Below, piece by piece: positions 1-8,579 of a DNA stretch of 64,000 nt (its first letter is position 1; each line of letters begins with the position of its first letter). The translations under genes and the position numbers were made by a program. Below the pieces are notes generated by a model. It ran no database searches and was not told where the DNA came from. It saw only the letters and a program-made list of their open reading frames with translations. Source of the stretch: Promethearchaeota archaeon (GTDB lineage: Archaea > Asgardarchaeota > Lokiarchaeia > Sigyniarchaeales > SOKP01); NCBI GenBank assembly GCA_019057795.1, contig JAHLWS010000087.1, forward strand, positions 1 through 64,000, given 5' to 3'.

Positions 1-548
1 ATGGTGTAGTACAATGGACTGCTAATGGCACTACAATTTGTACAGCAAGTGGTCCCCAACATGAACCTCAAATCTGTAGCGATGGAGGTGGAGGTGCGAT
101 TATAACGTGGAAAGATTATAGAAGTTCGAATAACGACATTTACGCACAGAGAATAAAGAATTTTGTTCCTACTTCGAATGACCCAACAGATATTACAACA
201 TCTATTAGCGGCACAGAAACTATTAATTGGACTCTGTGCGACGATTCTGGTGGAGATAAATATCGCGTTTTGGTAAACGATACTAACGGAAATTTATATG
301 TATGGGTGGATTGGACTACGTGGACTAACAACACTCCTTTCAGCGTTTCAATTAATCGAACTATATTTGGAGTTTATGATTATTCAATTGAGTATTACGA
401 CGATCAAAGAACATATGGTGTTTCCGATACGGTAATAGTTACGATAAAAGGCACGTCAATTTCGTTTGGATACTATTTTCTTCCATTTTCATTTATTGGC
501 TTAGTTTTTATCATAATAAATTGGCGGCGAAAAATTAATCACAAATAA
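1..548 (+). CDS. C-terminus of a large surface or secreted protein (partial)
   Basis: The reading frame is open from base 3 to the stop at 546-548, so the gene starts before the window. About 180 residues are visible. An early segment contains CSDGGGGAIITW, followed by a DIYAQRI stretch typical of repeats in large prokaryotic extracellular proteins. A beta-rich domain with many N-x-T/S sites follows. The protein ends in one hydrophobic segment (about YYFLPFSFIGLVFIIINW) and a short basic tail (RRKINHK), which suggests a membrane-anchored outer-surface protein with its bulk outside the cell. The exact family cannot be named from this tail. An ATG or GTG at about 270 would give a 92-residue ORF, but the frame clearly continues upstream of it. 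Confidence 0.7.
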   Translation, partial: GVVQWTANGTTICTASGPQHEPQICSDGGGGAIITWKDYRSSNNDIYAQRIKNFVPTSNDPTDITTSISGTETINWTLCDDSGGDKYRVLVNDTNGNLYVWVDWTTWTNNTPFSVSINRTIFGVYDYSIEYYDDQRTYGVSDTVIVTIKGTSISFGYYFLPFSFIGLVFIIINWRRKINHK

Positions 549-561
549 TTTTTTTTATTTA

Positions 562-636
562 GGTGCTCCACTTGTTGTTATTGGTATAGCAGTAGGTATA
601 GAAAAACGGAAAAGAAATAAATACATTTACAGATAA
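562..636 (+). other. Possible relic of a second membrane-anchor tail
   Basis: Just after the stop of the surface protein, a different frame encodes a short glycine-rich hydrophobic stretch (GAPLVVIGIAVGIEKRKR) followed by a basic tail and a stop at 634-636. This is the usual shape of a C-terminal membrane anchor. No start codon or upstream coding sequence supports it as a gene. It could be a decayed duplicate of an anchor or the natural C-terminus displaced by a frameshift. The evidence is weak. Confidence 0.25.
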
Positions 637-733
637 ATCAGATTTTTGATATCTAATTTGAGAGAAATTATAAACTATAAACAGATATAAAATTATAAAA
701 AGGAATAAATTTATTTTAGTAATAAGAACGAAC

Positions 734-895
734 ATGGTCGTGGAAAAAAAAACCCGTGCTCCTATTCACGTTACTCTTTCAGATGTAGAACGAGCATATA
801 AAAAAGTAGAGGAGTTCCAACGCTTAATTGAGCGAGGAAAAACCACAGAACAAATTTTTAAAGATATACTCAAGTTGATTCAAGTTGATAAGTGA
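734..895 (+). CDS. Small antitoxin-like protein (53 aa)
   Basis: ATG at 734 opens a 53-residue frame (MVVEKKTRAPIHVTLSDVER...) ending with TGA at 893-895, inside the start of the next gene. It is charged and probably helical, with no membrane segment. It has the size and position of a small antitoxin preceding a nucleotidyltransferase-type toxin: the next gene begins at TTG 885, an 11-base overlap that implies translational coupling. I do not recognise the family, so the antitoxin role is inferred from context only. Confidence 0.55.
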   Translation: MVVEKKTRAPIHVTLSDVERAYKKVEEFQRLIERGKTTEQIFKDILKLIQVDK

Positions 896-1481
896 TCTTC
901 TTCAAACAATTTTAAAAATAGCTGCCGATTGTAATGTCCCTATCGTTCTTATTGGTGGATTAGCTCTTCCAGCTTATAGCGTAGCAAGAACAACGCTTGA
1001 TATTGATATTTGTATATTTATTATGTCTCAAGAAGAGTTAAACAGATTTGTTGAAGCCTTGAATCAAAACGAGATTTCAACTGTCCAAAAACCAAAAATA
1101 AGTCACAATTTATTTACAGTATTCGGAAAACTCGGGGAAGCAGAGATATGGTTAAAACCTTGTGATGCATTTCATTGGGATGAACAAATGGTCGGAAAAA
1201 TACAACAATTTTTTGATAATGTTTATGTGCTAGCCGTTGAAGATTATATCTTGACTAAACTTGGGAGATCTGATCGTAGTTCGATCGATATAAGTGATAT
1301 CTTAAAAATTATAATTGCGAACAAGAATAAATTAGATTGGAAATACCTTCGTTTTCGATTAAAAAGGATGGATCTAGAAAGCGATTTTAAAGAAATTCTA
1401 AAAGGATTTAGATTAGATTTAAATTATAATTTGCGAAATATCTCAAAAGTCATTTTGGAGAAGTTTAAAAATAATGATTAA
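885..1481 (+). CDS. Nucleotidyltransferase-fold protein, AbiEii/MNT toxin-like
   Basis: This 198-residue protein has a nucleotidyltransferase pattern near its N-terminus: a glycine-containing turn (VLIGGLALPAY, about residues 22-32) followed by a D-x-D pair (TLDIDICIF). These are the expected catalytic metal ligands of Pol-beta-type minimal nucleotidyltransferases. A later YILTKLGRSDRSSIDISDI segment resembles AbiEii/DUF6036-type proteins. Such proteins are often toxins that transfer nucleotides to tRNA or to a partner. It begins at TTG and overlaps the upstream small gene, so the two probably form a toxin-antitoxin operon. Neither the substrate nor toxicity can be read from the sequence. Confidence 0.7.
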   Translation: MISDLLQTILKIAADCNVPIVLIGGLALPAYSVARTTLDIDICIFIMSQEELNRFVEALNQNEISTVQKPKISHNLFTVFGKLGEAEIWLKPCDAFHWDEQMVGKIQQFFDNVYVLAVEDYILTKLGRSDRSSIDISDILKIIIANKNKLDWKYLRFRLKRMDLESDFKEILKGFRLDLNYNLRNISKVILEKFKNND

Positions 1482-1536
1482 ATGTTCCTTCCTTCTTAAT
1501 TTTAAAAAACGAGTTTTTAATGACGCATATGAATTG

Positions 1537-2676
1537 TCATTCTTTTGAAGTTTGGTTTTTTTCACTTTGAGTCGAATTAACAAATGCCCATCGCCATATG
1601 AGAAATATGAGTGCGAATATAACTGCTGAAGAGAGTGGAAGCGTTTGTGTTGGTAGAAATTGTAAGATTAATCCACCAAGAATGGGGGTTATAATCTGAC
1701 CAATACTGCCTAACGCGTTATTTACGCCCAACAAACTACCAGTCTCCTCCTTTTTAACAGCTTTGGTTAACTTGCTAGTAAGAATGGGACGAACTACACC
1801 TGATCCAAATGCTAAAAAGCTAATTGGAATATACACGATCCAGTAGCTAGTGGAAAAAATAAGAAACGTCATGGTGAAAATCATAGCGAAAATACCTAAC
1901 CTTAGAGTTGTGTTTTCACTTAACTTCTTCAATAAAGGATTGATGAGAGCACTTTGGAAAATGACCCTAAGCACTCCAATCCAGGCCATATAAAAACTAA
2001 CCTCTAGGACAGTAACATTAAATTGTTTTTCAGCCAAGAGTGCAAATGTTGAAATGAATAGAAAAAATCCGAAATTATAGATGAAAAAAACCAGTAAAGT
2101 ACCCCGAATTTTAGCAGTTTTAAAAAACCGTTTGGCTTCTTTAATTGGGATTATATCTCCGAACTTAAAATCTAATTTAATCTCTCTCTCTCTTTTATTT
2201 AGTGATTCAGGTAAAAAAATTAATACCAATATTATGGAGAGAAGGCTAACTCCAGCAGCAAAAAACATGGGAACCGAATAGTTGATTGTTGATAATATTC
2301 CACCAATTACGGGCCCAAATATTAACCCGGCACCAAAAACAGCGCTTGAATAACCGAAAGTTTTAGTTCGATATTTAGGATTTGTCACATCGCTAATATA
2401 CGCTTGAGCAACAGTCATATTACTTCCAAGAAGACCGTCTACAAGACGAGCTGCAACTAATATCCAGACATTACCGGCGATTCCAAGGAGAAAAAATCCT
2501 ATTAGTGTGCTAGTCTGACTGAAAAGTAGTAATGGTTTTCTTCCGTATTTATCACTAAGTTTTCCAGTAATTGGACTAGCGAAAAGTTGGCATAGGCTAA
2601 AAATACTTAGAACTAAACCAACTTGAAACGCATTCAAACCTAAAGAAATTCCTAAAAATGGAATTATAGGCATCAC
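1537..2676 (-). CDS. MFS transporter, 5' end damaged
   Basis: The open frame encodes 379 residues of a major facilitator superfamily drug/sugar-type exporter. The MFS signature between TM2 and TM3 is present (GKLSDKYGRKPLLL), and about eleven hydrophobic segments follow. A normal family member is about 400 residues and starts one helix earlier. Upstream in the same minus-strand frame, recognisable coding sequence continues: KLDKRLLIIFMI, then a TAA stop at 2706-2704, then FTEVLGFSSVMPIIPFLG. The stop therefore falls inside TM1. Further upstream the only ATG (2784-2782) is followed at once by TGA. The gene is probably a recent pseudogene, a truncated functional form, or carries a sequencing error. 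ATG 2676 is simply the first start after the stop. Confidence 0.75.
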   Translation of the reverse strand: MMPIIPFLGISLGLNAFQVGLVLSIFSLCQLFASPITGKLSDKYGRKPLLLFSQTSTLIGFFLLGIAGNVWILVAARLVDGLLGSNMTVAQAYISDVTNPKYRTKTFGYSSAVFGAGLIFGPVIGGILSTINYSVPMFFAAGVSLLSIILVLIFLPESLNKREREIKLDFKFGDIIPIKEAKRFFKTAKIRGTLLVFFIYNFGFFLFISTFALLAEKQFNVTVLEVSFYMAWIGVLRVIFQSALINPLLKKLSENTTLRLGIFAMIFTMTFLIFSTSYWIVYIPISFLAFGSGVVRPILTSKLTKAVKKEETGSLLGVNNALGSIGQIITPILGGLILQFLPTQTLPLSSAVIFALIFLIWRWAFVNSTQSEKNQTSKE

Positions 2677-2826
2677 ACTGCTAAATCCTAAAACTTCCGT
2701 AAATTATATCATGAAAATGATTAAAAGACGTTTGTCGAGTTTCTCACTTTGATCTTGTGTTGTCGTATGAATAGGGCTTCACATTTTTATTAATTTGTTA
2801 ATTATTAAATTTAGAGCAACTATCTA

Positions 2827-3204
2827 TTATCCTTTAGATACATTTCCGTTGAATGAAGAAAATTGATTGAATATTTTAGCATCTCCTTCAATTTTGGCAA
2901 AGATATTCACTGGAGATGCTGCTTTTGGTTTATCATCCTTACTCACTGGAGTGGGACCAAAAAAGATACAAAACCCCTTTCCATCGGGCCAGTATCCAAT
3001 ATCACCTACTTCACAAACAACCTGTGAATTCTCCTTTTCAATTGAAACGGGGATTTCTCCATATAGTTCTTCCCCCCATCTAGACAAATTCAATTCAAAA
3101 GGGAGGTTTTCCCAAATTGTCTTACAGGTTTCCGGATTTTTTTCAGTAAGTAATTTAGCTTTAATTCGACCAATTTTCTCGTTTTCAATAATTATGTAAT
3201 CCAT
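2827..3204 (-). CDS. Cyclophilin-like fold protein (TM1367-like)
   Basis: This 125-residue protein carries the conserved pattern of the small archaeal and thermophile cyclophilin-like family. It has an N-terminal strand pair, IWENLPFE, a RWGEELYGEIPV segment, then EVGDIGYWPDGKGFCIFFGPTPVS, and a final ASPVNIFAKIEGD. The fold resembles cyclophilin, but these proteins lack a proven peptidyl-prolyl isomerase role and their function is unknown. It is probably cytoplasmic, with no signal peptide or membrane segment. It is a single gene with its own AT-rich upstream region and is not obviously in an operon with the neighbours. Confidence 0.8.
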   Translation of the reverse strand: MDYIIIENEKIGRIKAKLLTEKNPETCKTIWENLPFELNLSRWGEELYGEIPVSIEKENSQVVCEVGDIGYWPDGKGFCIFFGPTPVSKDDKPKAASPVNIFAKIEGDAKIFNQFSSFNGNVSKG

Positions 3205-3335
3205 AAAGTAATCACTAATAAAAGTAATATTACATTAGATAATTACCTTTCATATTTAAACAGAGTTTTAATAAACAATAAGATTATTAAACATAATAAA
3301 AAGAAGATATTAAGGGAATATATGGTTGAAATTTT

Positions 3336-3746
3336 ATGATCTTAGAGAACACCTTTAAACTCGTTCTAGATATTTATAAATATCATAAAATCATACCACC
3401 AAGAGTCAGTAAAGTAGTTATTGGGTTGGGATATACGGGCGTTGAATTAGAAGCATTATCTTACGATCCCTTTTTAGGGTTAGCGGCTACTTTACCTGCT
3501 ATTATACAATCAACCAATTGTACCAAAATCGATTTTGCAGGAAGCTTAACTAATAAGTCTTTTAAAGAATTAATGAGTTGGTCATATCAACCTCCTAGTT
3601 TAGAAAAAATTATCGGTATCGCAACTTTAAATGCGGCATCTCAACATATTTTAGCAGTGAAATCCCCATATAAAGAGATTGAGGGAGATTTAGTAGATTT
3701 TTTAAAACAAAACAAGCTACAAAAATCCTCTTCATTGGTTTCATGA
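3336..3746 (+). CDS. DUF4213/DUF364 protein, N-terminal part (frameshifted gene)
   Basis: This frame encodes the N-terminal DUF4213-like half and the start of the Rossmann-like half of a putative heavy-metal-chelation family protein. The frame ends in a non-homologous tail (SSSLVS) at 3746. The correct continuation lies in another frame: reading K-ILFIGFMKPM joins it directly to the downstream ORF at 3743. Restoring one A in the five-A run at 3721-3725 fuses the two frames. The family is normally a single protein of about 240-270 residues, matching the summed length. The frame is broken by a one-base deletion, a sequencing error in the homopolymer, or a real frameshift. Substrate and role are unknown. 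Confidence 0.7.
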   Translation: MILENTFKLVLDIYKYHKIIPPRVSKVVIGLGYTGVELEALSYDPFLGLAATLPAIIQSTNCTKIDFAGSLTNKSFKELMSWSYQPPSLEKIIGIATLNAASQHILAVKSPYKEIEGDLVDFLKQNKLQKSSSLVS

Positions 3747-4147
3747 AACCTATGATAAGAAAGATTTTGAACAAAACCAAATTCATTAGCATAATTGATA
3801 ACAACCCTTCAATTAAGAGATCTTATCAAAATATCCCAATATTAAATGATATCGACGATTTAAAGGAAAGTAATTTAGCAATAGATATTCTATTTTGTAC
3901 AGGAACATCGTTAATCAATAATACGCTTGAAAAGATCTTATCTGTGTTTAAAAATAAAGCTAAATATGTTGTTTTAATCGGACCAAGCATCAGCTTTCTA
4001 CCTGATATTTTATTTGATAAAGGTGTGGATATCGTAGGAGGTATGAATATAATTGATTCTGAATCAGTAATTAAAGTTCTGCAAGAGGGTGGCGGAATGA
4101 AATTCTTTAAGAAATATGGAAGAAAGTACAATTTTATTAAACAATAA
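3743..4147 (+). CDS. DUF364 protein, C-terminal part (frameshifted gene)
   Basis: This frame holds the C-terminal DUF364 domain. Family hallmarks visible are DILFCTGTSLINNTLEKIL, then VVLIGPSISFLPDILFDKGVD, and a glycine-rich end. In intact homologues the segment ILFIGFMKP that precedes the first ATG here is the first strand of this domain, and it is encoded just upstream in this frame. The ATGA overlap with the upstream ORF at 3743-3746 could allow coupled re-initiation, but the split through a structural strand argues for a frameshift rather than two natural genes. DUF364 proteins are proposed to bind metals or corrin-like ligands, which is not proven. Confidence 0.7.
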   Translation: MKPMIRKILNKTKFISIIDNNPSIKRSYQNIPILNDIDDLKESNLAIDILFCTGTSLINNTLEKILSVFKNKAKYVVLIGPSISFLPDILFDKGVDIVGGMNIIDSESVIKVLQEGGGMKFFKKYGRKYNFIKQ

Positions 4148-4249
4148 ATCGCTTTACGACATAGAGTCAGAAGATAATAATTGTTTTTTCTTCATTTAAA
4201 AAATTTTTAAATAGAATCTTTAAGTATATTTACTAAGGTTGATAAGATA

Positions 4250-4690
4250 ATGGTTCAAAAAAATTCAGAAAAATTGCCAAATAATCCCATAGAAGCTCAA
4301 GGGATATTGATAAAAGAATTTTATAAAAAATTCGGAAAGGAAGCATTACCTATTATAGAAAGTGTTTGTGGAAGACAAGGTCGTGCTTTAGGCTTAAAAG
4401 TAATGAAAAAATTACCAGATAATAAATTAACAACTGTAGCACGTGCTTTTTCAAAGAGCTTTAATCCTAATTTTGTTAAGATAATTTCTGTCTCGGATGA
4501 AAAATTTCAAATTCAAGGCACCAGGTGTCCTTTTGGCCTTGAAAATACAGCTAGGGCGTTATGCGAAGCCGTTATGGCAATCGACCACGAGTATTTTCGC
4601 GAAGCGGTTAGTGATAAGGTCGAACTTAAGATTCTTAAAACCGTTGCAGCAGGCGATCAATATTGTGATACAATTTACACGCTAAAATAA
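4250..4690 (+). CDS. ATC hydrolase-like (L-2-amino-thiazoline-4-carboxylate hydrolase family) protein
   Basis: The protein has 146 residues. It shows the ATC-hydrolase-like layout common in anaerobic archaea: a helical N-terminus, a conserved CGRQGRALG segment, a central TRCPFGLENTARALCEAV segment, and a C-terminal AAGDQYCDTIYTL, where the G-D-x-x-C pattern is typical of the family. Many family members have no known substrate, and the name does not prove hydrolysis of aminothiazoline carboxylate. It stands alone between the DUF364 gene and the small GTPase, and an AT-rich promoter-like stretch lies at about 4200-4230. Confidence 0.65.
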   Translation: MVQKNSEKLPNNPIEAQGILIKEFYKKFGKEALPIIESVCGRQGRALGLKVMKKLPDNKLTTVARAFSKSFNPNFVKIISVSDEKFQIQGTRCPFGLENTARALCEAVMAIDHEYFREAVSDKVELKILKTVAAGDQYCDTIYTLK

Positions 4691-4822
4691 AAAAGTTTTA
4701 TCAAAATTATTTGCAGAAAAGCATATAACTTAGTAAGGAAAATATCTAATATATTAATAAAAATTAAAAATTAAAAAAAACAAATTTCAAATAAATTAAT
4801 TAAATTAATCCAATTGATTGAT

Positions 4823-5359
4823 ATGAATGAGAATGACTCAAAATATAATTTTAAAGTACTAATTATTGGACCTGGAGCAGTAGGAAAAACTAGTCTTATT
4901 AATAGGTTTGTCCACAATCAATTTTCTTTAAAGTATAAATTTACAATTGGAGCAGATTTTCTTATGAAAAATGTAGAGTATAAACCATCCAAAACTGCTA
5001 AGCTCACAATATGGGATATTGGAGGTCAAGAAAGGTTTCGATTCCTAAATCGCAGTTTTTACAAAGGGGCTAATGGAGCATTATTAGTTTTTGATCTTAC
5101 GAGGGAAAATACTTATATTGAAACTAAAAGATGGTTAAATGATATGCGGACAATTCTTAAAGACAAAATTCCTGTGGTATTAATAGGAAATAAATTAGAT
5201 TTGATTCCTGAAATTGGTGAAGTTGTAGATCGAAAAGATACCCGACAATTTGCTAAGAAAGAAAATTTATGGTATATTGAAACCTCTGCTAAAACAGGAG
5301 ATAATGTTGAAGAAGCTTTTGTTGAATTAACTCTTCGAATACTGAAAAATATTTCTTGA
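4823..5359 (+). CDS. Rab/Ras-family small GTPase
   Basis: A compact 178-residue GTPase with all five G motifs: P-loop GPGAVGKT (about 16-23), switch I threonine in KFTIGADF, DIGGQE in place of DTAGQE (D65), NKLD (about 123-126) and ETSAK (about 153-157). The WDIGGQERFR switch II and overall spacing are Rab-like rather than bacterial. The C-terminus (LRILKNIS) has no cysteine, so it cannot be prenylated in the eukaryotic manner. ATG 4823 is preferred; an in-frame TTG at 4814 would add three residues, and no clear Shine-Dalgarno decides. Expanded Ras-superfamily GTPases are a known hallmark of Asgard archaea. The role here (membrane traffic-like, signalling) is unknown. Confidence 0.92.
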   Translation: MNENDSKYNFKVLIIGPGAVGKTSLINRFVHNQFSLKYKFTIGADFLMKNVEYKPSKTAKLTIWDIGGQERFRFLNRSFYKGANGALLVFDLTRENTYIETKRWLNDMRTILKDKIPVVLIGNKLDLIPEIGEVVDRKDTRQFAKKENLWYIETSAKTGDNVEEAFVELTLRILKNIS

Positions 5360-5451
5360 TTTACACAAGGAAAACATTCCAACAATTCTACCTAATTATT
5401 ACTGAATAATATAAAAATTAAAATAAAAAAATTTGTTCTTTGATTAGATTA

Positions 5452-6531
5452 CTAATTACTATAAAACTCGCGGTTAATCCAAGTGAAGAAAAACTCCATT
5501 TGTGGAAACATTTTAATTTGAAGATAATGTGGTAAAAAATATTGAAGATATAAAATGGGTTTCCAAAAATTAACCTCTCCATAAGCCATAACATGTTCTT
5601 TTATTTGTTTAAGAATATCTTGGTCGGGCCAACTTGAATCAGGATGTAAGGAGTAATCAATATTTTTGCCTTTTGTATTAATCATTGCATATTTTACGAG
5701 ATGAAACGGATAAGCAAGGATTTCTGAAGCAACTTTGTCTCCTCTTATCATATCCTTAGAGATTATCATGCGATCAAAGTTTTCTACGGAGTATATAAAA
5801 TGTGGACCTACTCCAGTACCTATATCGTAAGCAGCTAATATGTTGATATCGGGAGACATTATTCTGGCAGCAGCGGCTACAGCTCGATCAATTCTTTCAT
5901 ACTTACGATGATATTTTGATTTTCTAAATTCTGCTATGGCACCATACATGTTCTTCTGATTACAAGTAATTCCACATTCCCAATGATGCTTAGGAGGAGC
6001 AAAGCTTACAATTTTGACTTGTGGTTTCAATAAAATTTCTGGTAATCTTAATGGTATTGTTAGATGATGGCAATGCATTTCTACTGAAGTATATTTTGAT
6101 AAGTTTACAAATTTACAATTATTTCTCTTCAACATATCAAAATAACCCCTAATTTTTAGCAACTTATCGTGGATAATACGTGCTCTCATATTAGCCTCGC
6201 AAACAAACGGGTTGGCTCCCATTATTCGGAGTTTTTTAATTATTGCTTCACAAATCTCTGGGTCAGAATATGTAACAGGAACATAATCAATACCACCACC
6301 TATATTTACTTTAATAGCAACAATATCTCCTTTATTAATTATAGACTCGGCTTCAATTTTATCAAACGCGTCAGAAACAGATTTAAATAATTCTTTTCCT
6401 TTTTTTAGCTTTTGGATTAATACTACATCATCTTTCTTTAAAACATTATGCTCTTTTTCTTGACCTATTAACTTACCATTATTTTGTGAAACAATATATC
6501 TTTCCGTCTCGTACTTAATCAATTTTTTCAA
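5452..6531 (-). CDS. DUF362 domain protein
   Basis: The protein matches the DUF362 family: a KVNIGGG motif, a conserved segment around DPEICEAIIKKLRIMGANPFVCEA, then LKPQVKIVSFAPPKHHWECGITCNQKNMYGAI and a DIGTGVGPH stretch. DUF362 proteins often accompany Fe-S or corrinoid enzymes, but this copy lacks the appended ferredoxin domain. The frame is open to an ATG at 6675, which would overlap the upstream acyl-CoA ligase by 74 bases and add a basic plus poly-leucine segment (HYSFFLLLLLL). I prefer a start after that, such as TTG 6531, although a membrane-anchored form from the long start cannot be excluded. The gene follows the ligase closely and may share its transcript. Confidence 0.65.
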   Translation of the reverse strand: MKKLIKYETERYIVSQNNGKLIGQEKEHNVLKKDDVVLIQKLKKGKELFKSVSDAFDKIEAESIINKGDIVAIKVNIGGGIDYVPVTYSDPEICEAIIKKLRIMGANPFVCEANMRARIIHDKLLKIRGYFDMLKRNNCKFVNLSKYTSVEMHCHHLTIPLRLPEILLKPQVKIVSFAPPKHHWECGITCNQKNMYGAIAEFRKSKYHRKYERIDRAVAAAARIMSPDINILAAYDIGTGVGPHFIYSVENFDRMIISKDMIRGDKVASEILAYPFHLVKYAMINTKGKNIDYSLHPDSSWPDQDILKQIKEHVMAYGEVNFWKPILYLQYFLPHYLQIKMFPQMEFFFTWINREFYSN

Positions 6532-6601
6532 ATCAAAATTCTTTATATCATATCCTATAGAATTAAAAAGTAAAAGTAATAATAAAAAAAAAGAATAATG
6601 T

Positions 6602-8362
6602 TTATTGAGTTTCTCCGTATTTCTCTTTCCAGATAGGATCGTTGATTTGTAAAACCCTTCTCTGGACTTTTCCAACCATAGATTTTGGAATTTCGTCTAT
6701 AATTTCAATTTGTTTAGGACACTTATAATGCGTAATATTTTCTTTACTCCAAGCAATTAGCTCTTCAGAAGTAACTTTACCCACTGATTCATCTTCTAGT
6801 TGGACCCAAGCTTTTACTAGTTCTCCCGTTTCAAGATCAGGCAACCCAGAAACAGCTACTTCCATTACATCAGGGTGAGCGCCCAATAGATCTTCTACTT
6901 CCTTTGGAAAAACAGAATAGCCCTTATATTTAATCATTTGCTTCTTTCTATCTCGAATAACCATTTGTCCTTCTTCGTCCATGTAACCAATATCTCCTGT
7001 TAAACACCAAATTCGTCCTTCCCACTCCCTTAAGGTTTCTGCTGTGGCTTCAGGCCTATTTAAATAACCTTTCATTACTTGTGGACCACATACACAGATT
7101 TCTCCTGTAAAATCTATTCCGTAACCTTTTAATTGTCCCTTACTGAAATCTTCTGAATCAAATATAGCCCATTCAACACCAGGTAAGGGTAAACCAATGG
7201 TTCCTGGGGTATCTGTTCCGTTGAATGGTCCTATACTTACTGCAGTTGTACATTCCGTAAGTCCATAAGCCTCAACAAGGTGTCCATTACTGATTGCTTC
7301 GAATGCATCCTTTACGGGTTTATGAAGCGGTCCCGCACCACTAACGCACAGACGAAACATATTTTCCAATCTAGGTTCAGGATTCGCTTTTAAGTAGCGA
7401 GTTAAACCAATGAAAAGAGCTTCAACTCCAGGTAATATGACTCCCCCTTCAGGACCAACTTCTATTATGGTATCTACTACTTCTTTTAAATCCAATTCTC
7501 TTTTTGCGAAAAGAATGTTAAAATCGCCCCCTTCAATAACGACATTTTGAACAATTGTCATCCCAAAAGCGTGGAACATGGGTAAAATACCAATACATGC
7601 AATTGGGTGAGTTGCATCGGGCATCCACATCACATTTTGCTTAGCATTAGTCACACAGTTGTAGTGAGTGATAATAGCAGGTTTGGGAACACCTGTTGTT
7701 CCTCCAGTCATTAAATAAACGGCCGGATCATTTAAAGGATCAATTTCAACTTCCGGAATGTCAATTTCACCGCGTTTTTGGCATACATCAAGGAATTTAA
7801 TAGCGCCTGGAACTTCTCCTGAGGGAATAGTCCCATCAGCCAGCATTTGCTCCTTAATCGCTGGAGGTATCGCAGCTAAATCAATAATACAGGTAGAAAT
7901 CACGAAGTCAAATTTATATTTATCTTGTATGGGTTTAATCAAACCATACATTACATCCATACAAATCAATCCTTTAGGTTTCACTTGCTGTAGTACATGA
8001 AGGATTTCTAGCGGTTTATATGTAGGATTAATCGGAATAACTATGGCTCCTAATTTAACAGTCGCAAAATAGGTTATTGTAAATTGGAAACAATTTGGAA
8101 GTAGAATTGCGACAACATCCCCTTTTTTTATTCCTTGCCGTGATAAAGAGGTAGCGAGAGAATCCGTATATTTTCGCAGTACTCTATAATTCATGAATGT
8201 TTTTGCGAACCATATACACTTATTCTTAGCAAATTCCTCAGTCTTTTGGTCAAACCAGTCTCCTAAACTAATAACTGGAAACTCTGGATGTTTTGGGACG
8301 CCATCTTGGTATTTCTTAAGCCAAGGTTTACTATCATCAACATACCATTTAGGTACTGTCAT
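6602..8362 (-). CDS. AMP-forming acyl-CoA synthetase (long-chain fatty-acid type)
   Basis: A full-length 586-residue ANL-superfamily enzyme. It activates a carboxylic acid with ATP to an acyl-adenylate and transfers it to CoA. Motifs seen in order: MTGGTTGVPKPA (A3 phosphate loop), EAYGLTECT (A5), LTGDIGYMDEEGQMVIRDRKK (A7/A8 hinge) and PKSMVGKVQRR, carrying the A10 catalytic lysine near the C-terminus. There is no signal peptide or membrane segment. The acyl specificity is not readable. A crotonase and CoA-type chemistry elsewhere in the window suggest fatty-acid or carboxylate activation. It probably heads a transcript with the DUF362 gene. Confidence 0.92.
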   Translation of the reverse strand: MTVPKWYVDDSKPWLKKYQDGVPKHPEFPVISLGDWFDQKTEEFAKNKCIWFAKTFMNYRVLRKYTDSLATSLSRQGIKKGDVVAILLPNCFQFTITYFATVKLGAIVIPINPTYKPLEILHVLQQVKPKGLICMDVMYGLIKPIQDKYKFDFVISTCIIDLAAIPPAIKEQMLADGTIPSGEVPGAIKFLDVCQKRGEIDIPEVEIDPLNDPAVYLMTGGTTGVPKPAIITHYNCVTNAKQNVMWMPDATHPIACIGILPMFHAFGMTIVQNVVIEGGDFNILFAKRELDLKEVVDTIIEVGPEGGVILPGVEALFIGLTRYLKANPEPRLENMFRLCVSGAGPLHKPVKDAFEAISNGHLVEAYGLTECTTAVSIGPFNGTDTPGTIGLPLPGVEWAIFDSEDFSKGQLKGYGIDFTGEICVCGPQVMKGYLNRPEATAETLREWEGRIWCLTGDIGYMDEEGQMVIRDRKKQMIKYKGYSVFPKEVEDLLGAHPDVMEVAVSGLPDLETGELVKAWVQLEDESVGKVTSEELIAWSKENITHYKCPKQIEIIDEIPKSMVGKVQRRVLQINDPIWKEKYGETQ

Positions 8363-8579
8363 AAAATTTCTACTCTTAAAATAATTTTTTTTTTAATTAT
8401 AATGGTGTGAATATATTTGATTTTTATATTTATAAATCTAATTGGTTATGATAAATTTTAAATCATAATTAGAAGTATTTGTTTTAAAAAAATAAAAAAG
8501 AAGAGTTATAACGATTTATAAAGCGCTTCACCAAGATTAGTTGTACGAGGGTCGCTTGTGATTGACATCACCATATTAT

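Noticed and set aside
562..636. Second surface-protein gene after the first stop
   Set aside because: No start codon or upstream coding sequence supports it. It is kept only as a possible relic.
2779..2784. ATG-TGA at the MFS gene start read as a selenocysteine codon
   Set aside because: No SECIS-like hairpin nearby, no Cys expected there in MFS proteins, and the same frame has a TAA further on.
8521..8579. PIN toxin remnant downstream of the VapB-like antitoxin
   Set aside because: The 25-codon frame has no PIN acidic motif or hydrophobic core, so a lost VapC cannot be demonstrated.
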